Made by a program: the position numbers and the translations under genes. From Exercitatus varius (GTDB lineage Bacteria > Pseudomonadota > Gammaproteobacteria > Enterobacterales > Pasteurellaceae), in the NCBI RefSeq assembly GCF_029577735.1, contig NZ_JARQTO010000012.1, positions 127,985 through 191,984 on the forward strand: a stretch of 64,000 bases of DNA, in the 5' to 3' direction. Shown piece after piece: positions 51,213 to 60,757 of this stretch. The first letter of the stretch is position 1, and each line of letters begins with the position of its first letter. A model generated the notes under the pieces. The model did not search any database. It saw only the letters and a list, made by a program, of their open reading frames with translations, and was not told the DNA's origin.

Positions 51213-51272
51213 AAAGTGCGGGCAAAATTTGAACTGTTTTTTAAAAAACTTTCAAAAAATCGCCCGCACTTT
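51213..51272. terminator. Inverted pair of variant uptake signals after the sugar-binding protein gene
   Basis: AAGTGCGGG and CCCGCACTT face each other with GTTTTTTAAAAAAC near the middle. Both arms carry the same altered base, so pairing is preserved. Confidence 0.65.
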
Positions 51273-51288
51273 TCAGGAACGGTATCAA

Positions 51289-52230
51289 TTAATAATTTTT
51301 GGATTGCGCTTTATCCACCACCACAGGATCCACGTAATATACCGGCGGAATTTCCTGTTTGTTGATTTGTTTCAAAGCGTGTTCGATTGCAATCGCCACC
51401 TGTTTTTTCGGCAGCTGGTCGATGGTATTTTGCATTTTGCCCTGTTTAACGTATTCAATGGCTAAAGGAATGCCGTCGTAACCGGAGACTAACACTTTGC
51501 CCGCAAGGCCTGCGTTTTCCACCGCGGTTACGGCGCCGATGGCCATGTTATCGTTGGCGGCGAAAATTCCGTTGATATTCGGATTGGCGGTTAAAATGTT
51601 GGTCGTCACATTAAGCGCCTGTTCCGTTTCCCAGTTGGCGGATTGCGATGCCACGATTTTGATGTCCGGATATTCAGCAAAGGCTTTTAAGGCGCCGCCT
51701 TTACGTTGTTCGCCGTTATCCACGCCGGGAATCCCTTCCAGAATGGCCACGTTACCTTTACCGCCAATGGCTTCCGCCAGATTTTTCGCTTCCAGATAAC
51801 CGCCGTTGAAATTATCCACGCCCACATAATTGAATTTCAAACCGGCCGCCTCGGCAGCTTTAGCGTCAAGACGAACGTCCAAATCAATAATCGGAATGCC
51901 CGCTTTTTCGGCTTTCTGGAAGGCCGGAATGAAAGCGATGGAATCGTTCGGCGTCACAATGATTGCATCCACTTTTTTGGCGATCATATTTTCCACCAAT
52001 CCCACTAATTGTTCGGTGGAATCCTCTTTTTCCGCCACCTGGACGATTAAATCGATATTTTTCTGTTTTGCCGCTTCCTCCGCCCCTTGGCGCATGGAAA
52101 TAAAATATTCGTTGCTTAATGTTTTCATTAACAGTGCAATTTGCGGTTTATCTGCTGCAAACGCCAAAGCCGGAAGCGCACTGAGCAATGCACTGAATTT
52201 AAAAATATTTTTTAATAATTTAGATGCCAT
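51289..52230 (-). CDS. Sugar ABC transporter substrate-binding protein (RbsB type)
   Basis: The 313-residue protein has a signal peptide (cleavage near ALAFAADKPQ) and a two-lobe type I periplasmic binding fold (IALLMKTLSNEYFISMRQGAEEAAKQ, TPNDSIAFIPAF, GIFAANDNMAIGAV, SGYDGIPLAIEYVKQG). It is transcribed away from the ATPase/permease/kinase genes, an unusual split for this family. The sugar is probably a pentose or ketopentose, given the L-xylulose-kinase-like neighbour. Confidence 0.9.
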   Translation of the reverse strand: MASKLLKNIFKFSALLSALPALAFAADKPQIALLMKTLSNEYFISMRQGAEEAAKQKNIDLIVQVAEKEDSTEQLVGLVENMIAKKVDAIIVTPNDSIAFIPAFQKAEKAGIPIIDLDVRLDAKAAEAAGLKFNYVGVDNFNGGYLEAKNLAEAIGGKGNVAILEGIPGVDNGEQRKGGALKAFAEYPDIKIVASQSANWETEQALNVTTNILTANPNINGIFAANDNMAIGAVTAVENAGLAGKVLVSGYDGIPLAIEYVKQGKMQNTIDQLPKKQVAIAIEHALKQINKQEIPPVYYVDPVVVDKAQSKNY

Positions 52231-52264
52231 AGAAGACTCTCCTTGATTTGACGTAAAAGAATTT

Positions 52265-52278
52265 GTTTCCGCTGAAAC
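52265..52278. promoter_or_regulatory. Candidate operator GTTTC-N4-GAAAC in the divergent spacer
   Basis: Interrupted palindrome GTTTCCGCTGAAAC in the 162-bp region between the binding-protein and ATPase genes, of a size used by LacI-type regulators; no such regulator gene is seen nearby. Confidence 0.35.
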
Positions 52279-52311
52279 GGCATTAGTGTAACCAGATTTA
52301 ATTTCTAAAAC

Positions 52312-52327
52312 TGTGACCGTTATCCCA
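52312..52327 (+). promoter_or_regulatory. CRP site upstream of the sugar ABC operon
   Basis: TGTGA-CCGTTA-TCCCA matches the CRP consensus in 9 of 10 half-site positions. With a -10 near 52349 (TATTCT) the site would be at about -41.5, a class II layout. Confidence 0.6.
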
Positions 52328-52392
52328 TTTTTAACAGAAAAAATAATCTATTCTATATCTCAAAAATTTAACCGGAATTTGGCGGAGGGAAA

Positions 52393-53880
52393 ATGACCGA
52401 TAGCAATATTCTGACGCTGAAAAATATTTCAAAAAGTTTTTTCGGCGTAACGGTTTTGGAAGACATCAATCTGGATATCCGATGCGGTGAAGTGCTTTGT
52501 CTGATCGGGGAAAACGGTGCCGGAAAATCTACCCTGTGCAAGATTATTGCGGGCATCTACGGCAGTGACGCCGGCGAAATGTTTTATCAGGGCAAGCCTT
52601 ACTCGCCGGGCACGGTGAAAGAAGCGCAGAGCACGGGTATCGGTTTTATTCACCAGGAATTAATGTTGGTGCCGAAGCTTACCGTAATGGAAAATATTTT
52701 TCTCGGCGCGGAAAAATCTTTGTCTTTCGGTCGCATGAATTGGACGGAAATGCGCAACAGAACGCAGCATATTATCAACGAGCTGGAACTGGACATTAAA
52801 CCGGACGATTTAATCGCCGATCTTTCGATTGCCCAGCAGCAAATGGTGGAAATCGCCAAAGCCGTTTTCAGCGAATATAAAATTATTATTTTTGACGAGC
52901 CCACATCCTCCATTTCCCGCAAAAATACGGAAGTGCTGTTTAAAATTATTCATCAGCTGAAAGAAAAAGGCGTGGCGATGATTTACATTTCTCATCGCTT
53001 AGAAGAATTCAAATATATCGCCGATCGGGTGACCGTACTGCGGGACGGGCGCGTAACCGGTAACTTGCGTTATGAGGAAACCTCGCCGGAAGAGATCGTA
53101 CGTTTAATGGTAGGACGCAAGGTGGATTTTAGCCGTTATCGGCGCGACACGGTTTTCACACAGGAAAAACTGCGGGTGGAAAATATCCAAAGCAAGCATA
53201 TCAACCCGATTTCGTTTCAGGTAAACAAAGGGGAAATCTTAGGTTTCGCCGGTTTGGTGGGTGCCGGACGAACGGAAGTTTTACGCGCGATTTACGGCGC
53301 GGACGAAGCAACCGGTAAAATTTATATCGATCAACGGGAAGTCAGCATTCATTCGCCGGAACAAGCGGTTAAACATAAAATCGGCTTTATCACCGAAGAT
53401 CGTAAATCGCAGGGATTGGTGCTGGGTATGAGCATTCGCGAAAATATTACCTTACCGATTTTAAAACGCTTCTGGAACGGCTGGCGGTTAGATAAAAACA
53501 AAGAACGCGAAACGGTGGAAGCCAATCGCAACAAACTGCATATTGTTTCGAAAGATCAGGAGCAACAGACCAAAACGCTGTCCGGCGGCAATCAGCAAAA
53601 AGTGATTTTAGCCCGCTGGCTGGAAAGCGGCGTAGATATTCTGTTTTTTGACGAACCGACGCGCGGAATCGACATCGGCGCCAAATCGGAAATCTATGAT
53701 TTAATGCGGCAATTTACCGAAAACGGCGGCACTATCGTGATGGTGTCGTCGGATTTACCGGAACTCATCACCATTTCCGATCGCGTCATTGTCATGCGTA
53801 ACGGTGAAAAAGTGAAAGAAATCACCAACCGCGACGAGATCACGGAAGAAAATTTAATGCACGCCATGATCGGCATTTAA
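52393..53880 (+). CDS. Sugar ABC transporter ATP-binding protein (RbsA/XylG type)
   Basis: The 495-residue protein has two fused nucleotide-binding domains. The first has Walker A GENGAGKSTLCK, signature LSIAQQQMVEIAKA and Walker B IIIFDEPTSS. The second has the degenerate Walker A GLVGAGRTEVLRAIYG and signature LSGGNQQKVILARWL with FFDEPTRGIDIG. This is the CUT2 layout. It powers uptake with the following permease, 16 bp downstream. Confidence 0.95.
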   Translation: MTDSNILTLKNISKSFFGVTVLEDINLDIRCGEVLCLIGENGAGKSTLCKIIAGIYGSDAGEMFYQGKPYSPGTVKEAQSTGIGFIHQELMLVPKLTVMENIFLGAEKSLSFGRMNWTEMRNRTQHIINELELDIKPDDLIADLSIAQQQMVEIAKAVFSEYKIIIFDEPTSSISRKNTEVLFKIIHQLKEKGVAMIYISHRLEEFKYIADRVTVLRDGRVTGNLRYEETSPEEIVRLMVGRKVDFSRYRRDTVFTQEKLRVENIQSKHINPISFQVNKGEILGFAGLVGAGRTEVLRAIYGADEATGKIYIDQREVSIHSPEQAVKHKIGFITEDRKSQGLVLGMSIRENITLPILKRFWNGWRLDKNKERETVEANRNKLHIVSKDQEQQTKTLSGGNQQKVILARWLESGVDILFFDEPTRGIDIGAKSEIYDLMRQFTENGGTIVMVSSDLPELITISDRVIVMRNGEKVKEITNRDEITEENLMHAMIGI

Positions 53881-53896
53881 ACGTAAGGATAAGTTT

Positions 53897-54925
53897 ATGT
53901 TTTCATTCAAAAAAGTTATATCCAAACTGGGTATCGGATTGGTTTTATTGTTCATGATTATCGGCATGTCGCTGACTTCGCAGGCTTTTTTATCCACCAA
54001 TAATATCTTCAATATTTTATTGCAGGTTTCCGTTATTTGCGTGATTTCAGTGGGCATGACTTACGTCATTCTCACCGGCGGTATCGATTTGTCCGTGGGA
54101 TCCATTGTGGCGCTGAGTGCGGTCTGTTTAGGGCTGTTTACTCATTGGGGCGTCGCCTGGCTGGGCGAAAATCCGTCGCAAGGCGCATTATGGGGCGTGG
54201 TATTGCTTTCCATTGCGGGCGCCGTACTGGTGGGCGCGTTATGCGGTTACGTGAACGGTGTGGTGATTGTATACGGCAAAGTGACGTCGTTTATCACCAC
54301 GCTCGGTATGATGGGCATCGCCCGCGGTCTGGCGCTAACCTTATCCAACGGTAAAACCATTTATAATTTCCCCGAACAGCTGCGTTTTTTTGGTAACGGA
54401 CGCCTTGCCGTAACGGAAAATTTCAGTATTCCGATTCCGGTGATTATTGCGTTAATTGTAGTATTAATCAGTTTTTATGTGTTAACCCAAACCGTTTTCG
54501 GCCGTCAGATTTACGCGCTCGGCGGCAATCGCGAAGCGGTGCGGTTGTCCGGGATTAACGTCAATAAGTTGGAAATTAAAACCTACGTGATTAACGGTGC
54601 GTTAGCGGCTATCGGCGCCGTTATTCTGGTGGGGCGCTTAAATGCGGCGCAGCCGATTGCGGGAACCGGCTATGAATTGGACGCCATCGCCGCTACGGTC
54701 ATCGGCGGCACCAGCCTGATGGGCGGCGTCGGTTCCGTTATCAGCACCTCCATCGGGGCGCTGATTATGGGCGTACTGCAAAACGGCTTAACCTTATTGA
54801 ACGTCACCTCTTACCTGCAACGGTTGATTATCGGTATGGTGATTATTCTGGCGGTGTTCCTCGATCAATTACGTCGCGGTGAGGTGTCCACCGGTCGCTT
54901 AAAACGCATTTTCTTCAGAGAATAA
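53897..54925 (+). CDS. Sugar ABC transporter permease (RbsC type)
   Basis: The 342-residue CUT2 permease has about eight to ten membrane helices and the conserved TYVILTGGIDLSVGSIVAL and GRQIYALGGNREAVRLSGI, with AATVIGGTSLMGGVGS near the end. It forms the channel with the RbsA-like ATPase. The kinase follows after 3 bp. Confidence 0.94.
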   Translation: MFSFKKVISKLGIGLVLLFMIIGMSLTSQAFLSTNNIFNILLQVSVICVISVGMTYVILTGGIDLSVGSIVALSAVCLGLFTHWGVAWLGENPSQGALWGVVLLSIAGAVLVGALCGYVNGVVIVYGKVTSFITTLGMMGIARGLALTLSNGKTIYNFPEQLRFFGNGRLAVTENFSIPIPVIIALIVVLISFYVLTQTVFGRQIYALGGNREAVRLSGINVNKLEIKTYVINGALAAIGAVILVGRLNAAQPIAGTGYELDAIAATVIGGTSLMGGVGSVISTSIGALIMGVLQNGLTLLNVTSYLQRLIIGMVIILAVFLDQLRRGEVSTGRLKRIFFRE

Positions 54926-54928
54926 AAT

Positions 54929-56401
54929 ATGAACTACTATTTAGGCATTGACTGCGGCGGTACCTTTATCAAAGCCGCGCTGTTCGACGAAAACGGCAAA
55001 ATTCATGCCTGCGAGCGTGAAAACGTCGCCGTCATCAGCGAGCAATCGGGCTACGCCGAACGGGATATGCCCGAACTCTGGCAAGTTTGTGCAAACGTAA
55101 TTCGACGCACGCAAAAATCGAGCAAAATCCGACCGCACTTTATCAAAAGCGTCGGCATTTCGGCCCAGGGAAAAGGCGCTTTTCTGCTGGATAACGAGCG
55201 CCAGCCGCTGGGACGGGCGATTTTGTCTTCCGATCAGCGTGCGCAGGCTATCGTTAAACGCTGGCAATCGGAAGGGCTGGAGGAAAAAGTCTATGCGCTT
55301 TCCCACCAGGGTTTGTGGACGGGACATCCCGCATCTATTTTGCGCTGGCTGAAGGAAAATGAACCCGAGCGGTATCAACGTATCGGTTATTTATTGATGT
55401 CGCACGATTACCTGCGTTTTTGTCTGACCGGCGAGCTGTATTGCGAAGAAAGCAATATTTCGGAAAGTAATCTGTACAATATGACGACAGGCCAATACGA
55501 ACCGCAACTGGCGCGCCTGCTCGGCATTGAAGAAATCGCCGGTAAACTGCCGCCTATTATCAAAGGCAATCAAATCGCCGGTTATGTGACTGAACAGGCG
55601 GCGCAGACTTGCGGACTGGCGGCGGGAACGCCGGTGGTCGGAGGCCTGTTTGACGTCACGGCGATGACCCTGTGCCTTGCCGATAATCAGCCGCACAAAC
55701 TCAATGTGATATTGGGAACCTGGTCCATTGTTACGGGGATTTCCGACGAAATTGACGCTCAACAGGCATGGCGTTTTGCCCACGGCCGTTACGTGGAGCC
55801 GGGCAAATTTTTGATTCAGGAAGCCAGCCCCACTTCCGCCGGCAATCTGGAATGGTTCGTGAAGCAGTGGAATTTGAGTTATGAACAAATCAATCGACTG
55901 ATTGCCGCGCTGCCGCCGGCGCAAAGTGCGGTCATTTTTCTGCCGTTTTTGTACGGCACCAACGCCAGGCTGGGCATGACCGCCGCTTTCTACGGCATGC
56001 AGGCGCATCATACTCAGGCACACTTGCTGCAGGCGGTTTACGAAGGCGTGTTGTTTAGTCTGATGACCCACTTGGAACGCATGTATGGGCGCTTTCCTCA
56101 AGTAAAAACATTGCGTGTAACCGGCGGCCCGGCGAAATCCGCCGTCTGGCTGCAAATGCTGGCGGATTTAAGCGGCAAAGCCCTGGAAGTGCCGGAAGCG
56201 GAGGAAATCGGTTGTCTGGGTGCTGCTATAATGGCAGCCGAAGGGGTTAACAGCGATGGCGGCGCGTTAAAACCGCATCAAGCGCCGCGCGTGATTCGAC
56301 CAAATCCGGCCAATTTCTCCGCTTACCAAAACAAATATCGGCAATATCAAAAACTGGTGAAACTGCTGGAACAAATGGCATGGCCGCTTCAAATCTCATA
56401 G
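54929..56401 (+). CDS. lyxK: FGGY-family kinase, L-xylulose kinase type
   Basis: The 490-residue FGGY kinase starts YYLGIDCGGTFIKAALFDE. From memory it shares with E. coli LyxK the segments VGISAQGKG, LWTGHPASILRWLKENEPERY, CEESNISESNLYNM and VVGGLFDVT, giving a specific match to the L-xylulose kinase branch. It would phosphorylate an incoming ketopentose to L-xylulose 5-phosphate. It is third in the ABC operon. The epimerase genes needed downstream are not in the window. The exact sugar is not proven. Confidence 0.75.
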   Translation: MNYYLGIDCGGTFIKAALFDENGKIHACERENVAVISEQSGYAERDMPELWQVCANVIRRTQKSSKIRPHFIKSVGISAQGKGAFLLDNERQPLGRAILSSDQRAQAIVKRWQSEGLEEKVYALSHQGLWTGHPASILRWLKENEPERYQRIGYLLMSHDYLRFCLTGELYCEESNISESNLYNMTTGQYEPQLARLLGIEEIAGKLPPIIKGNQIAGYVTEQAAQTCGLAAGTPVVGGLFDVTAMTLCLADNQPHKLNVILGTWSIVTGISDEIDAQQAWRFAHGRYVEPGKFLIQEASPTSAGNLEWFVKQWNLSYEQINRLIAALPPAQSAVIFLPFLYGTNARLGMTAAFYGMQAHHTQAHLLQAVYEGVLFSLMTHLERMYGRFPQVKTLRVTGGPAKSAVWLQMLADLSGKALEVPEAEEIGCLGAAIMAAEGVNSDGGALKPHQAPRVIRPNPANFSAYQNKYRQYQKLVKLLEQMAWPLQIS

Positions 56402-56408
56402 CCGGGCT

Positions 56409-56472
56409 TAAAAGTGCGGTCAAATTTTGTGACGTTTTTTAAAAAAACTCTGCAATTTTTGCCCGCACTTTT
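56409..56472. terminator. Mixed USS inverted pair after lyxK
   Basis: A canonical AAGTGCGGT and an inverted variant CCCGCACTT bracket an A/T-rich stretch. A second hairpin (AACGCCGCG-CAG...CACGGCGTT, about 56510-56541) lies before the fruA stop and is the likely fruA terminator. Confidence 0.55.
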
Positions 56473-56559
56473 CGTTTCGGCTATCGAAAGAAAGATTTTC
56501 AGATAACAAAAACGCCGCGCAGTTATTGGGCTGCACGGCGTTTTGTCAATAAAATGCGG

Positions 56560-58230
56560 TTACTCTTGCGCTTGTTTTGGTCTGATAACGGCATAAATCA
56601 CGCCGGTAACCAATGCGCCGGCGGCAATCGCGCCAAGATACATTAACGGTTGTGACACTAACGGAACCACAAATAAACCGCCGTGCGGCGCCGGTAATTC
56701 AATGGCGAAGCTCAAAGAAAGCGCGCCCGCCACCGCACCGCCGATCACGCTGGAAACAATGACGCGAATCGGATCCGCCGCCACAAACGGCAACGCCCCT
56801 TCGGAAATAAAGCATAAACCCAGCACAAATGCCGCATTGCCTGCGTTGCGCTGACCCGCATTGAATTTATTGCGCGCAATCCAGGTGGCAATCGCCATGC
56901 CTAACGGAGGAACCATACCGCCCGCCATAATGGCTGCCATCGGCGTGTTCACTTGCGAAGCCAGCAAACCGGTTCCGAATACGTACGCTGCTTTGTTCAC
57001 CGGCCCGCCCATATCGATACACATCATGCCGCCTAAAATCGCACCGAATAATAAGCCGTTAGTCGAACCTAAACCGTTTAACCAGTCGGTTAAGGACGCC
57101 ATCACCGCCGCAACAGGCGGATTCAGGAAGTAAACCATGGCTAACCCGACAATGGCGGAGCCCAGCAGCGGCAGAATCAGAATCGGTTTCAACGATGTCA
57201 TGCTGGCCGGCAACTTAATGATGTCATTCAAGAATTTAACGGTATAACCGGCAAGAAAACCCGCCAGAATCCCGCCCAAAATCCCGGCGTTGGCATTGGT
57301 GGCGAGCATACCGCCGATCAAGCCTACCGCCAAACCCGGACGATCGGCAATGGAATAAGCCACATAACCGGCAAATACCGCAATCATCAATTTAAATGCG
57401 GCACCGCCACCGATTTCCATTAACGCCGTCGGTAAACCGCCCGCAATACTCGGATCTTTAAAAGCATTCGGTCCGAACATAAACGAAATGGCAATTAACA
57501 AACCGCCGGCAACCACCAGCGGCAACATGTGAGAAACGCCGGTCATTAAATGTTTATAAACGCCTTTTTTCTCCCCTTGTGCCGAATCCTCGGCAGAGGA
57601 TTTCGCTTCGCCGCCGTCATAAATTTTGGCTTCCGCAAAGGCTTTGCTGAATTCCTGTTCGGTTTTTTTCAACGCCAGACCGGTAGAGGTGCGGTACATC
57701 GGTTTGCCTTTGAATTTACTTAAATCCACGTCGATATCCGCCGCCACAAACACTAAATCCGCCGCCGCTACTTCTTCCGGCGTAATCGGATTGCCGGCGC
57801 CCACCTGTCCGCGGGTTTCGACCCGAACGTTCCAGCCCATTTTTTTACCGTAAGCTTCTATCGCTTCGGCAGACATAAAGGTGTGGGCCACGCCCGTCGG
57901 ACAAGCGGTAACCGCCACGATATTTTTGCCGCCGTCGGCTGCAGGAGCTGAAACGCCGGCCGGGGCGACATAATCCGTCGCCTCGGTTAAGGCGCGTTGT
58001 ACGGTTTGTTCCGGTGCGGTTAAGGTTTGTTCCGGCTCCGCCAAATAGACTTTTTTGCCCTGAAGTGCGGTCAAATTTGGCAAAGTTTTTCCGAAAATAA
58101 TCGCCACATCCGCTTGTTCGGTATTATCCACAATTTGATGATTTTGGGCTTTCGCCGCCGCTGCAATCACTTGCTTTAATAAAAAAGCTTTTGCGTTGCC
58201 GAGTTGAGATTGAGTCAGAAAAATGTTCAT
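56560..58230 (-). CDS. fruA: Fructose PTS enzyme IIBC
   Basis: The 556-residue protein has a degenerate N-terminal IIB' domain (about 1-100), an active IIB domain with the phosphocysteine in VAVTACPTGVAHTFMSAEA, and a C-terminal IIC membrane domain from about 210 (GVSHMLPLVVAGGLLIAISF and onwards). It imports fructose as fructose 1-phosphate. The frame is open to 58347, but MNIFLTQSQLGNAKAF at 58230 has AAGGAT upstream and starts 4 bp past fruK. Confidence 0.95.
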   Translation of the reverse strand: MNIFLTQSQLGNAKAFLLKQVIAAAAKAQNHQIVDNTEQADVAIIFGKTLPNLTALQGKKVYLAEPEQTLTAPEQTVQRALTEATDYVAPAGVSAPAADGGKNIVAVTACPTGVAHTFMSAEAIEAYGKKMGWNVRVETRGQVGAGNPITPEEVAAADLVFVAADIDVDLSKFKGKPMYRTSTGLALKKTEQEFSKAFAEAKIYDGGEAKSSAEDSAQGEKKGVYKHLMTGVSHMLPLVVAGGLLIAISFMFGPNAFKDPSIAGGLPTALMEIGGGAAFKLMIAVFAGYVAYSIADRPGLAVGLIGGMLATNANAGILGGILAGFLAGYTVKFLNDIIKLPASMTSLKPILILPLLGSAIVGLAMVYFLNPPVAAVMASLTDWLNGLGSTNGLLFGAILGGMMCIDMGGPVNKAAYVFGTGLLASQVNTPMAAIMAGGMVPPLGMAIATWIARNKFNAGQRNAGNAAFVLGLCFISEGALPFVAADPIRVIVSSVIGGAVAGALSLSFAIELPAPHGGLFVVPLVSQPLMYLGAIAAGALVTGVIYAVIRPKQAQE

Positions 58231-58234
58231 CGCG

Positions 58235-59176
58235 TTATCCTTCAATCGTTGTAATTTTAACGTTGGCGAGAATCGGTTCGAGTAATGCCCGATCACTGAC
58301 CCCCACATTGCTTTGCGATACGGCAAAGGCAGAAACCGCACTGGCAAACGCCAACGTTTCCTGTTGCGATAAGCCGTTCACAATACCGTAAATCAGCCCC
58401 GCCACCATGGAATCACCCGCGCCGACGGTACTTACTACATTTTCACATTTTGGCGGTTGGGCACGAACGACGCCCTGTTCGCTCAACCACAGCGAACCGT
58501 CGGCTCCCATGGAAATAATGACGTTGGCAATGCCTTGCATCCGTAATTTTTTCGCGGCCTGGATAATTTCATCCAAGCTGTTCAGACTGTGCCCGATCCA
58601 GGCTTCCAATTCGCGGTGATTCGGTTTTACTAACCAAGGACGGGCACTCAAGCCTGCGGTTAAAGCGGCATTGGAGCTGTCCAACACCACTTTCACGCCG
58701 GCCTGATGCAATTGACGTAACCAATCGGCAAACAATTCCGGCGTGACGCCGCGGGGAAGACTGCCGCAGACTGCCACAATGTCGAAGGCTTTGCAATAAT
58801 CCAGGGAATCCGCCACAAATTTCTGCCAATCCGCTGGCGAAATGCAATAACCCAAGAAATTTAAATCGGTCACATCCGCTTCCGTTTCGGTAATTTTTAC
58901 ATTAATTCGGGTTTTGCCCGCCACGCGTTGGAATTTATCTTCCAAGCCCACGGACTGAAAAAGATATTCAAAATCACCGACGTTATCTTCGCCTAAAAAA
59001 CCGCCGACAGCAACGCTGACACCGAGATCATTCAGTACTTTCGCCACATTAATGCCTTTTCCGGCGGGGAATAAGCCCAAAGTTTCCACCGTATTGACTT
59101 CGCCTAATTCAATACGTTTTAAACGCCCGACCAAATCGTAAGCGGTATTTAAGGTGATAGTTGCTACTTTCGCCAT
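58235..59176 (-). CDS. fruK: 1-phosphofructokinase
   Basis: The 313-residue PfkB-family kinase carries LFPAGKGINVAKVL and the catalytic VSTVGAGDSMVAGLIYG anion-hole motif with its Asp base. It converts fructose 1-phosphate to fructose 1,6-bisphosphate, feeding the aldolase encoded by fbaA. Tightly packed between fruB (2-bp gap) and fruA (4-bp gap). Confidence 0.97.
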   Translation of the reverse strand: MAKVATITLNTAYDLVGRLKRIELGEVNTVETLGLFPAGKGINVAKVLNDLGVSVAVGGFLGEDNVGDFEYLFQSVGLEDKFQRVAGKTRINVKITETEADVTDLNFLGYCISPADWQKFVADSLDYCKAFDIVAVCGSLPRGVTPELFADWLRQLHQAGVKVVLDSSNAALTAGLSARPWLVKPNHRELEAWIGHSLNSLDEIIQAAKKLRMQGIANVIISMGADGSLWLSEQGVVRAQPPKCENVVSTVGAGDSMVAGLIYGIVNGLSQQETLAFASAVSAFAVSQSNVGVSDRALLEPILANVKITTIEG

Positions 59177-59178
59177 GA

Positions 59179-60681
59179 TTATTCTCCCAAACCCGCCGCA
59201 ATAACCGCACCGATACCGTCGATTGCCTGTTGCGCTTCTTCGCCTGTGGCGACAAAGCGTAAACGATGCCCTTTAACGGCGCCCAACGCCACAATCTTCA
59301 TCAGACTTTTCGCACTGACCAATTGCGTATTGCGATCAAGATTTTGCACCGCTACGGAAGCGTTATATTTTTTTACTTCATTGACTAACACCGCACTCGG
59401 ACGAGCGTGCAAACCATGTTCGTTATTTAATACGAAAATACCTTCGGCGCCCTCATTGGATTTTGCTTCGTTTTTCTCCGTCGCACCGACTGTCGATTCC
59501 GCCGGCACCACTTCAATAGTATCCGGCTCCGCCGGCGGCACGGCGGACACGCCTTCACCCAAACCTTCGGAAAAGGCTTTTGCCAAGGCATCCATTGCCT
59601 GTTTGGCATCTTCCCCTTGGGCGACAAAACGTAAACGATGATTTTTAGTCGCACCGAGACCGACTAATTTCATGGCACTTTTCGCGTTGACCGCCAAGCC
59701 GCCGCGAGTAAGATTTTCAACCGTAATTTTCGCCTCGAAAGATTTTAAGGTGTTGACCAAAATCGTACTCGGACGGGCATGTAAACCATGCTCGTTGCGT
59801 AACGTAAAGGTTCCGATCACCGTACCTGCGGCTTGCGCCGGTTTCGCATTCACGACCAATTCTTCGCCGTTCAAGGCCGCAAGAATTTGTTCCTGAGAAC
59901 CGGTTAATAGCTGTTCCTGCACGTTCGCATCCAGCAAACGCGCTAACGTTTCGTTCACTGCGTCATCTTTAGCGGCGACGGTTAATACCGCCCGCACGGT
60001 TTTTCCGTTATGTTCGAACGCATTACGCGCCCGGCTGAAGGCCAGAGCGTTTTTCACGTTACCCGCAGCGCTGTCCGTTAACCACAAGCCATTGCCTAAA
60101 GGTAATGCCGGCGAACCGATGACGTCAGAAACAAAACTATTTTCGACCGCACTTTGTTCCTGCAATTTAGCTGCGTTAATGGCGGTTAAGGTAAGCAAAC
60201 TGGCGGTGTCGACATCTAAGCTGATCGTTTCAGCTTTCACCGAAAAATTTTCCGCTTCGCCCATGAGAATCGCACGGAATTTTTTTACATCGTCCAATGT
60301 CGCTAATTCGGCCGCTGTGTCTTCATCACCCAAAACGTGCGTCAACTGGCGCAATAACGCCAAATGCTCGTCCGAGCGGGCGGCAATACCAATCACCACA
60401 TAGGCTTTATTACCTTCGCCCCATTCGACGCCTTGCGGGAACTGGAAGACGGCAACGCCGGTATTTTTAACCAAACCGCGGGTTTCCAAGGTTCCGTGCG
60501 GAATGGCAATGCCGTTACCCAAAAAGGTGGAAGTTTGCTGTTCACGTCCTAACATGCCCTGTAAATAGCCGCTTTCCACATAACCTGCCTGTTCCAACGC
60601 AGCAGCAGCCATTTCAATGGCTTGTTGTTTATCCGTCGCCTGAGCGGCGAGATGAATGTTATTTTCAGGTAAATTGAACAT
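59179..60681 (-). CDS. fruB: Fructose PTS FPr: IIA with duplicated HPr domains
   Basis: The 500-residue protein has an N-terminal IIA-Fru domain (about 1-145, active His in GIAIPHGTLE), a central linker domain (about 155-280), and two HPr domains, at about 285-375 and 413-500. Both keep the phospho-histidine motif NEHGLHARPS. E. coli FruB has one HPr domain and 376 residues; long forms with two HPr copies occur in Haemophilus. It passes phosphate from enzyme I to FruA. First of fruBKA. Confidence 0.95.
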   Translation of the reverse strand: MFNLPENNIHLAAQATDKQQAIEMAAAALEQAGYVESGYLQGMLGREQQTSTFLGNGIAIPHGTLETRGLVKNTGVAVFQFPQGVEWGEGNKAYVVIGIAARSDEHLALLRQLTHVLGDEDTAAELATLDDVKKFRAILMGEAENFSVKAETISLDVDTASLLTLTAINAAKLQEQSAVENSFVSDVIGSPALPLGNGLWLTDSAAGNVKNALAFSRARNAFEHNGKTVRAVLTVAAKDDAVNETLARLLDANVQEQLLTGSQEQILAALNGEELVVNAKPAQAAGTVIGTFTLRNEHGLHARPSTILVNTLKSFEAKITVENLTRGGLAVNAKSAMKLVGLGATKNHRLRFVAQGEDAKQAMDALAKAFSEGLGEGVSAVPPAEPDTIEVVPAESTVGATEKNEAKSNEGAEGIFVLNNEHGLHARPSAVLVNEVKKYNASVAVQNLDRNTQLVSAKSLMKIVALGAVKGHRLRFVATGEEAQQAIDGIGAVIAAGLGE

Positions 60682-60715
60682 TCTGCTGTCCTTTTGTTGA
60701 GTGAAAAATGAAAAA

Positions 60716-60748
60716 GGCTAAAACGACAAAAGTGCGGTCGTTTTAGCC
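60716..60748 (-). terminator. Hairpin between the lipoprotein gene and fruB
   Basis: GGCTAAAACGAC-N9-GTCGTTTTAGCC, a perfect 12-bp stem with T-runs on both sides and a USS in one arm and loop. It ends only 35 bp before the fruB start. Confidence 0.8.
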
Positions 60749-60757
60749 TGAGTTTTT

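Noticed and set aside
55391..56155. 254-codon minus-strand frame inside lyxK
   Set aside because: Long antisense frames are common opposite GC-rich coding DNA; the plus-strand frame is a clear FGGY kinase.
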